Source: Sulfurimonas sp. (lineage in GTDB: Bacteria > Campylobacterota > Campylobacteria > Campylobacterales > Sulfurimonadaceae). Taken from it: a stretch of DNA of 11,144 nt. Numbering within the stretch: position 1 is the stretch's first letter; the number at the start of each line of letters is the position of its first letter. Under the pieces are notes generated by a model. It was not told where the DNA came from and did not search any database. It was given only the letters and a program-made list of their open reading frames with translations. Position numbers and translations under genes: made by a program. The DNA is taken from contig JALUBM010000005.1 of NCBI GenBank assembly GCA_027044845.1, forward strand, positions 1 to 11,144. The letters are read 5' to 3'. Of this stretch, positions 6,156-11,144 are shown piece by piece.

Positions 6156-8432
6156 TTACTTATTTATTATATATCTTTCCATAGATGCAATATATGGCTC
6201 TACTTTATCACCACCAAAATAATAGCTTTGTACTATTACGGGTTTTGAATTACAAACAAACACGCCACATCCATACATTAAATCACTGATGATTGAAGTG
6301 TCGAAGTTTTTCTCTTTTTTGATTTCCACATTTTCTGATATCGACTCTTTAATCTCTTTATTTGCATCTAAAAACTTATGAGTATCAATCATTTCCTCTT
6401 CTGCTATCTGTGTATCTAAATATTCTCTAACATCTTTTCCATATGATTTTAATATAAATTTAGCAGAGTTCCCTAGCGCCCTTTGTGTTTCTTCTTCTGC
6501 TCCTAAATCAACAATGGTTTGCATTGATAAAATTGCAGACATATTAAGAGAGCGAAACTGTGCCATAATAACAGACATTGCAGACCCTTCTACTCTATAG
6601 TATCCATACTCGTCTGCAATCAATAGAGATAATGGCTTAGGTGTAATCTTATCTTTATATAGGTTGTCTTGTGTAGGTGTGATATTTAGCTTTTCACCAC
6701 CAAGCGTAACCGAGCCTGTTTCTTGAATATCTCTTATGAGCATTTTTCCGAGAACTTTCGTTTTTTCTTCTCCTAATTCGAGAGCAGGGAGTAGCACATA
6801 GAGAATTTTATTGTTTTTGAGGATGTCTTGCATTTCTATATCTGGGAATGGAGACCCAAATACATTTGGAAATTCCCCAAACGCTTGAAATAATGTAGTC
6901 CATTGCTGTTGTGAATACCCATGTTGCACTTTTGACTGTTCGGGAAGATTTGCTAGGCTTGGTGCGTTGCTTCCTTCTGTTACTCCAAGTCCATTTTTAG
7001 CTTGTTCTATATCTGTTTTTTTTCCTGTAAATAGTTTACCTTTCGCAGTCTCTCTTATTACACCTTCGTCTGATATATTTTTTATCCATCGTCTTATATC
7101 TTCAAGAGAAACAGGCTTTGGAAAATTTACACCAAAATTTCTTCTTTGATTCTCTTTTGCATAAGCATACATTACTTCTGCAACGGCATTTGCCATTGTC
7201 CCCCATTCTGGAGAAATTTCAGCCATATATAAGCGAGACATTTGAAACGTAAGTGTAAAGGCAGTAAAGAATAATTTAAACTCGTACCCTATTATTTCTT
7301 CTATATCTTGTTTTGCTGATGGCTTATATTGAGTCACATAGTTGAGTAACTTCTCATAGTATTCCATATCTTGATTAATTGGCGTTGATTTATCTTTTGC
7401 ATCTTGCCAAATTCTAGTAAGATTTTTATCATTTCCATTTTCCAACTTTTCTTTGATTATGTCATTCTGTTCTCTAATCATTCCATAAAACAAGAAAAAT
7501 AAAATTGATATATTTATTGTTGAGGTGCTTGCTTGCAAAACGGCAAGCGAAAAAGGCTCATTGTAAAATTCACTTCTTATTCTTAGCGCAGAGAGAGGTA
7601 AAGTTAACATTGCAATACCTCTGTTCTTAAAATAATCCGCATTACCGCCTTCACTTGAACCCAAAAGCGAGCCCATAAACGATACACCTTTATATGGAGA
7701 CATTGAAAGTATTGAATTGTATGTATTTGTTGTTGCCATTTTATCAGATTTTAAAAACGACATCGTGTATGAGCTCGTATGTCTATTGTGAACTTCAATT
7801 AGTGATGAAATTTTAGCGTGCATGTCTGTTCCAGCTTTTCCATCTATCATAATGCAACCGCCAGAATTTTCGACTTTTAGGATGTCATTTAACCACGACA
7901 TCAAAGTCTCAGTTTTTCCAGAACCCGTAGTTCCAATGAAGACCAGATGCCTTGTCATAATGTCTTTTCCAACACCAAATTCTCTATATTTTTGGCTTTT
8001 TCTTACTTTTTGAACCTCTTTTGCAAGCGTTTCGGCATAAACTTCAACCTCGTCTTGTTTTGCATCTTCTGGTAGGTCATAATCTTTTAGTTTTTCCGAA
8101 TGTGTATCCCACTCTTCTTCTTTATCTATTGTGTATCCAAAATTAGAGACCACATTTATTCCATTGTCTGCTGAAACACACGAAAACTCTTCGAGATAAT
8201 ACGAAACAGCTTCTCTTCTTTTAAAATATTTTTCCCACATTTGTATGTTAAAGAGATAAAATATTAACATGAAAAAAAATATCCATAACACAGGACTAAA
8301 TATTGATGCTACAAACATTGCTATTGTTATAAAATTAATTCTAGTAAAAAAATTAGTGCTATTTCTTTTTACATCATAGAAGTTGTCAACAATTATTGCG
8401 TTTTTTTGCTTTTTAACCTTAATAATTGCCAT
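6156..8432 (-). CDS. dotL: DotL/IcmO/TrbC-family type IV coupling ATPase
   Basis: This is the 758-residue coupling protein (VirD4/TraG/FtsK-like superfamily) that recruits substrate to a type IV secretion channel and powers transfer. Two membrane segments at about 33-64 (TIAMFVASIFSPVLWIFFFM and following) anchor it in the inner membrane. Walker A is at 167-174 (GTTGSGKT), followed by a strand and DGKAGTD (197-203), close to the DGKAD-type motif of DotL and TrbC. Walker B is at 602-610 (SLLIADEYG), then YYRVEGSAMS and QFRSLNMSAILSMQT (625-639), whose Arg-Ser-Leu and Gln are typical of this family. Walker A and B are about 430 residues apart, much more than in TrwB or TraD, so the intervening all-alpha region is large. 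The chain ends with the last ATPase strands (GVFVCNSKPVIVQSYYF, 723-739) and about 20 more residues. It therefore lacks the long C-terminal tail with which Legionella DotL binds DotN and IcmSW. In this it is more like plasmid TrbC. It starts two bases after the DotM-like gene. Confidence 0.92.
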   Translation of the reverse strand: MAIIKVKKQKNAIIVDNFYDVKRNSTNFFTRINFITIAMFVASIFSPVLWIFFFMLIFYLFNIQMWEKYFKRREAVSYYLEEFSCVSADNGINVVSNFGYTIDKEEEWDTHSEKLKDYDLPEDAKQDEVEVYAETLAKEVQKVRKSQKYREFGVGKDIMTRHLVFIGTTGSGKTETLMSWLNDILKVENSGGCIMIDGKAGTDMHAKISSLIEVHNRHTSSYTMSFLKSDKMATTNTYNSILSMSPYKGVSFMGSLLGSSEGGNADYFKNRGIAMLTLPLSALRIRSEFYNEPFSLAVLQASTSTINISILFFLFYGMIREQNDIIKEKLENGNDKNLTRIWQDAKDKSTPINQDMEYYEKLLNYVTQYKPSAKQDIEEIIGYEFKLFFTAFTLTFQMSRLYMAEISPEWGTMANAVAEVMYAYAKENQRRNFGVNFPKPVSLEDIRRWIKNISDEGVIRETAKGKLFTGKKTDIEQAKNGLGVTEGSNAPSLANLPEQSKVQHGYSQQQWTTLFQAFGEFPNVFGSPFPDIEMQDILKNNKILYVLLPALELGEEKTKVLGKMLIRDIQETGSVTLGGEKLNITPTQDNLYKDKITPKPLSLLIADEYGYYRVEGSAMSVIMAQFRSLNMSAILSMQTIVDLGAEEETQRALGNSAKFILKSYGKDVREYLDTQIAEEEMIDTHKFLDANKEIKESISENVEIKKEKNFDTSIISDLMYGCGVFVCNSKPVIVQSYYFGGDKVEPYIASMERYIINK

Positions 8433-8434
8433 TG

Positions 8435-9889
8435 CTAAATCTCACTCTCTTCTTTAATTGGTTTATACACCCAGCCATCTTCTAGTTTGTGGGATTCTAT
8501 ATATTGCTGTTTGTCTTCTTCTGTTCCTTCAAACTCAGGAAAGGAAAATTTTACTGCATCATTATCTATCATATCTTTGAGTGCATCAAACTTCGACTCA
8601 AACTTTTTGATTATGTCACTATTTTGAGAATTATTCATAAGTTCATGATGAAATATCATATATGCTCTTGCAATAGTATCATTATATTTTCCTTTTTTAT
8701 CATTAATATATGGCTTAATCTGCCTAATCGTTGTGCTTTTCTCAAACAACTCTATGTCATCAATAATTCTGGATATAGTATAATCTTCAATTCTTGCTGT
8801 TACAATTCCAGAAGGTAGCCCTAAAAAATAGTTTATTGTTTTATAAAATGTTACAAATTTAACTATTTCTATAAAATACTTTTCATCAACTTTTCCATAT
8901 TCATTTAGTTTTGTAATTGTGGATGTTCTCAGCTTTTTGTGCCTTGTTAAAAATCTAACAGCTTCTTTCTCTGTCATTTCAATATATTCTTTAATCGCTA
9001 AAGGAGATAATATTACCATTTTTCTTACATGGTTGTTGTATTTTTGCAGGTCTCCGTTTGTGAGCATTTCTAAAAATTTCTTTTTGTACTTCCTATGTGA
9101 ACTTTTTGGTTTTTGTTTTAAGTTAGATAATAGACCATCAAACCTTCCTTTGGCTTCATTTTTTCCATATTTAAAAGCTTTTACTTTTTGTTCTGGAACA
9201 TGTATTTTTATGAATGTTTTAATACTGTCCTCTGTTAAATACGCTTGGTTGCTCCCAAGTGCTGAATAGTTTTTGAGCGGTATATTTTGTACTGTATCAA
9301 TATTTTTTTTTACATATCCTTCTATAATCTTAAACATTTCGACATATCTTTCTCTTGAGAGAAATGCGTTTGGAATATAATCACTTCTTAAACAAAGTAT
9401 ATAGTCTGGCGACATTTTCCCTGTAAAAATATGCAAATGCTTTACTTTCTCAAGGTAGTGTCCTTGCTGTATCTTCCTCTCTAGGAATCCATGCTTAAAA
9501 GATGTTTGCATACCAAATCGAATGTAATTATTTCTACTGTCTTTTCCATCAATATAAAAAGGGAGAATCATTAATAATTTTCGTTTTGTGTTTTCTAACG
9601 CTTTGATATATTTTCTTTTTGTATTCCCAAAAAAGAAAACGCGCATGATAAAAGTAACAAACAAAGCTATTGCAGGGAACCAGTAGTATGTTTTAAAATA
9701 ATGTTGAGAAAAGCTATCTTTAGAAAATGGATTTACATAAAAAAAAGCACCATATTTCCCTTTTCCATTTAGCACAAAATCAACGAGACCTACTGACAAC
9801 ACAAGCATAATAACTATTGTTAGCCAAAACGTCATTAGCTTATGATTTGTGTAATCTCTTGCGGTCTTTTTTTCTTCTTCTTTACTCAT
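8435..9889 (-). CDS. DotM/IcmP (TrbA)-like inner-membrane partner of the coupling ATPase
   Basis: This is a 484-residue protein with two membrane segments near the N-terminus (about 19-39 and 68-88) separated by a short external loop (about 40-67). A large basic cytoplasmic domain follows. In it, a stretch at 90-110 is very Lys/Arg-rich, and about 215-420 is predominantly helical, including IARAYMIFHHELMNN (406-420). The tail is acidic (FPEFEGTEEDKQQYIESHKL). DotM/IcmP of Legionella and TrbA of IncI plasmids have this build: N-terminal TMs and a cytoplasmic domain that binds DotL and substrate signals. The icmP-to-icmO order also matches, with only two bases to the DotL-like gene. It is longer than Legionella DotM. 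I see no diagnostic motif, so the assignment rests on topology, size and adjacency. ATG 9889-9887 has only a weak ribosome site (AAGA) and lies four bases after the preceding stop, so it is probably translationally coupled. Confidence 0.72.
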   Translation of the reverse strand: MSKEEEKKTARDYTNHKLMTFWLTIVIMLVLSVGLVDFVLNGKGKYGAFFYVNPFSKDSFSQHYFKTYYWFPAIALFVTFIMRVFFFGNTKRKYIKALENTKRKLLMILPFYIDGKDSRNNYIRFGMQTSFKHGFLERKIQQGHYLEKVKHLHIFTGKMSPDYILCLRSDYIPNAFLSRERYVEMFKIIEGYVKKNIDTVQNIPLKNYSALGSNQAYLTEDSIKTFIKIHVPEQKVKAFKYGKNEAKGRFDGLLSNLKQKPKSSHRKYKKKFLEMLTNGDLQKYNNHVRKMVILSPLAIKEYIEMTEKEAVRFLTRHKKLRTSTITKLNEYGKVDEKYFIEIVKFVTFYKTINYFLGLPSGIVTARIEDYTISRIIDDIELFEKSTTIRQIKPYINDKKGKYNDTIARAYMIFHHELMNNSQNSDIIKKFESKFDALKDMIDNDAVKFSFPEFEGTEEDKQQYIESHKLEDGWVYKPIKEESEI

Positions 9890-9893
9890 GTTT

Positions 9894-10586
9894 TTATCTT
9901 GACATTCGCTTCATGAAGTTATTTCTATCCTCTTGGTTCCGAAATACAACTTTTATCTTGTTGTCCTCTACGGTGTATTCTCTATTAAGCAAAGACAATT
10001 GATTTCTGGTTGATGCTGTATTTCTCAAGAAAATATATGAGGCATTATTCGTGTATGGGTCTAGTGGTCTTGATGCGTAGAATCCGTTTCCATCTCTCGC
10101 TACAATATCTGAACTATCTGTAAAAGTTCCATTATCAAAAATATTTTTGTTACTTGTGCCATCAACATTGTAAAAATTAAACTTAGCTACGCCATTTGCA
10201 TCAACAGGATACATTGGTAACTCAATAATGTCGTCTGGTGTTAAAGGTTTAACTATTCTGCAACCTCTCACAATCACTCTCACTGAACCACCTTGATTTT
10301 CTTGATAAACAGCAGGGTCAGATATTTTTTTATCATATTGTTTTAGGTATTTTCCTGCTTCATACGCCTTTATTGTCTTTGAATATAATCGCAACTGTCG
10401 TTTTGCAAATTCAAGAGCATCTTTATATCCTTTTTTATATCCTTGCTCTAATCCTGCCTTTAATCCTCTTTTGTATTCAAACTGCTCAATATGTTCTGTG
10501 TTATATTGTTTTGGTTCTTCTTGTGCCATAACAATCGTTGCCGTCACAATAGCTCCTAATACTATTATCTTTTTTTTTATTTTCAC
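9894..10586 (-). CDS. Exported periplasmic protein with a GxxxG ladder, unknown function
   Basis: No family is recognised for this 230-residue protein. It starts with GTG (10586-10584), supported by AAGGA seven bases upstream. A signal peptide (1-21, ending TATIVMA before QEE) directs it to the periplasm. Residues 41-57 contain Gly at 41, 45, 49 and 53 and Ala at 57 (GLKAGLEQGYKKGYKDA), a four-residue Gly ladder within a charged helix that continues to about 75. Similar ladders occur in FliH/YscL and Yae1-like helices and favour tight helix packing. The C-terminal part (about 100-230) is probably beta-rich, starting SVRVIVRGCRIVKPLTPDD, with one Cys (109) and ending basic (NFMKRMSR). The gene follows the small Cys-rich exported protein and precedes the DotM-like gene, so it is likely an envelope component of the same transfer machine. 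Confidence 0.75.
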   Translation of the reverse strand: MKIKKKIIVLGAIVTATIVMAQEEPKQYNTEHIEQFEYKRGLKAGLEQGYKKGYKDALEFAKRQLRLYSKTIKAYEAGKYLKQYDKKISDPAVYQENQGGSVRVIVRGCRIVKPLTPDDIIELPMYPVDANGVAKFNFYNVDGTSNKNIFDNGTFTDSSDIVARDGNGFYASRPLDPYTNNASYIFLRNTASTRNQLSLLNREYTVEDNKIKVVFRNQEDRNNFMKRMSR

Positions 10587-10589
10587 TTT

Positions 10590-10925
10590 CTAATCCTTTT
10601 TTGCTGAATTTAATAAGGCTTCTTTTCGTATGGCAAAATTAATTTTATCATACTCTAAAAACATTCCTTTGTTGAGCTTTGTTGAGTCCTCAACAACTTT
10701 TTTTGTATTTTTAAGAGATTTTAAATACCTCTCATTTTCTGCTACCACCTGCTGTTTAAAATACACTCCAAGCGCTGTATCTGCTTCTTTTATTGCTCCT
10801 TCTGTTCCCCCAACCAATGCTTTCATTGAGGCTGTTACAATTACACATCCACAACAGGCAAATAATGATTCTCCAGACAATAATAAGGCAGTCATTGCGA
10901 AAATTTTTATTATTTTTGAATTCAT
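10590..10925 (-). CDS. Small exported Cys-rich protein, probable lipoprotein, unknown function
   Basis: This 111-residue protein has an N-terminal export signal (KIIKIFAMTALLLSG) ending LFAC at 21-24, then the unusual cluster CCGC (24-27). LFAC resembles a lipobox with Phe at -2, like the secretin in this window, so Cys24 may be lipidated. If a standard signal peptidase cuts after Ala23 instead, the mature protein would start with CCGC. A hydrophobic, Gly/Ala-rich stretch (CVIVTASMKALVGGTEGAI, 27-45) comes next, then a charged helical tail. It is small and membrane-associated, as are many accessory transfer proteins, but I recognise no family. The TAG stop lies three bases before the GTG of the next gene and forms part of its leader, so the two are likely translated together. 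Confidence 0.7.
   Translation of the reverse strand: MNSKIIKIFAMTALLLSGESLFACCGCVIVTASMKALVGGTEGAIKEADTALGVYFKQQVVAENERYLKSLKNTKKVVEDSTKLNKGMFLEYDKINFAIRKEALLNSAKKD
10594..10598 (-). promoter_or_regulatory. Shine-Dalgarno site supporting a GTG start
   Basis: The minus strand reads AAGGA here, seven bases before GTG 10586-10584. It overlaps the last codons of the upstream gene, just before its TAG stop. It supports the non-ATG start of the GxxxG-ladder protein, which gives an intact signal peptide. Confidence 0.7.
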
Positions 10926-10927
10926 AT

Positions 10928-11144
10928 TTATTTCGCTTCTTTTTTTTGAGATAGTTTATTTTTTTGTCTTCTTTTTTGTATATTTGGTCTTTTTTCTACT
11001 CTCTTTCTACACTCTTTTAATATTGTTTTTGTCTCACTATTTGGCTTTCTGCTCTTTTTTTGTTGAAGTTCATCGAAAAGTTGATATAATAACTTTTTTC
11101 CCCATAAATTTCTATCTTTTGTGTGCGCCAATATGGTACTTTTT
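10928..11144 (-). CDS. C-terminal end of a basic protein (5' end cut off), unknown function
   Basis: The frame is open to the high-coordinate edge with no stop (codons AAA AGT ACC ATA precede TTG 11131-11129). The TTG has no ribosome site before it. I therefore read this as the last 71 residues of a longer protein rather than a complete 67-residue one. The visible part is very basic (HTKDRNLWGKKLLYQLFDEL, then many Lys/Arg, ending KNKLSQKKEAK), as in a nucleic-acid-binding tail. A mobilisation or DNA-processing protein would fit the context, but no motif supports that. The gap to the next gene is two bases, and the stop codon lies in the next gene's leader. Confidence 0.55.
   Translation of the reverse strand, partial: KSTILAHTKDRNLWGKKLLYQLFDELQQKKSRKPNSETKTILKECRKRVEKRPNIQKRRQKNKLSQKKEAK

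Noticed and set aside
8489..9269. Plus-strand open frames of 109 and 116 codons.
   Set aside because: They lie entirely inside the minus-strand DotM-like gene, have low-complexity Phe/Ser/Leu-rich products typical of the antisense of AT-rich genes, and lack ribosome sites or neighbours in the same direction.
1105..10927. Search for promoters or terminators between genes.
   Set aside because: All gaps are 17 bases or less or are overlaps. No hairpin followed by a T run on the minus strand was seen, so none is claimed.

Overview
The window is a gene-dense, AT-rich stretch (roughly 30% GC by eye) in which every credible gene lies on the minus strand. Gaps are 2 to 17 bases and one pair overlaps by 17 bases. 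Read from high to low coordinates it looks like one long operon, cut at both ends by the window edges. Signal peptides, lipoprotein boxes and an outer-membrane secretin show a Gram-negative (diderm) host. TGA is used as a stop, so the genetic code is standard. The low GC and heavy AGA/ATA codon use would suit an AT-rich lineage such as Campylobacterota, Fusobacteriota or an AT-rich gammaproteobacterium. I cannot choose between these from sequence alone. No rRNA, tRNA, CRISPR, transposase, integrase or replication gene is visible.

Block 1 (11144 to 9894): the 3' end of a small basic protein, a small exported Cys-rich protein (probably a lipoprotein) and a periplasmic protein with a GxxxG ladder. 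None has a recognisable family.

Block 2 (9889 to 4975): the cytoplasmic and inner-membrane engine. A two-TM inner-membrane protein resembling DotM/IcmP (TrbA in IncI plasmids) is followed directly by a clear DotL/IcmO/TrbC-type coupling ATPase. Next come an acidic, helical cytosolic protein of unknown role and a 100-residue winged-helix DNA-binding protein. DotM next to DotL is the arrangement of type IVB secretion and IncI-type conjugation systems.

Block 3 (4916 to 1): the envelope apparatus. It holds a large periplasmic protein, a lipoprotein, a secretin lipoprotein of the PilN (type IVb pilus, R64-like) kind, and the first 368 codons of an inner-membrane protein in the position and with the topology of PilO. 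The three envelope genes before the PilO-like one appear to share a repeated secretin-N0/STN-like module, apparently two copies per protein. I regard this as the most interesting signal here.

Taken together, the locus looks like part of a conjugative or secretion system that combines a type IVB coupling complex with a type IVb (thin) pilus secretin in one transcription unit. On R64 the corresponding trb and pil genes lie in separate clusters. The system identity is inferred from motifs and gene order; no database search was possible.
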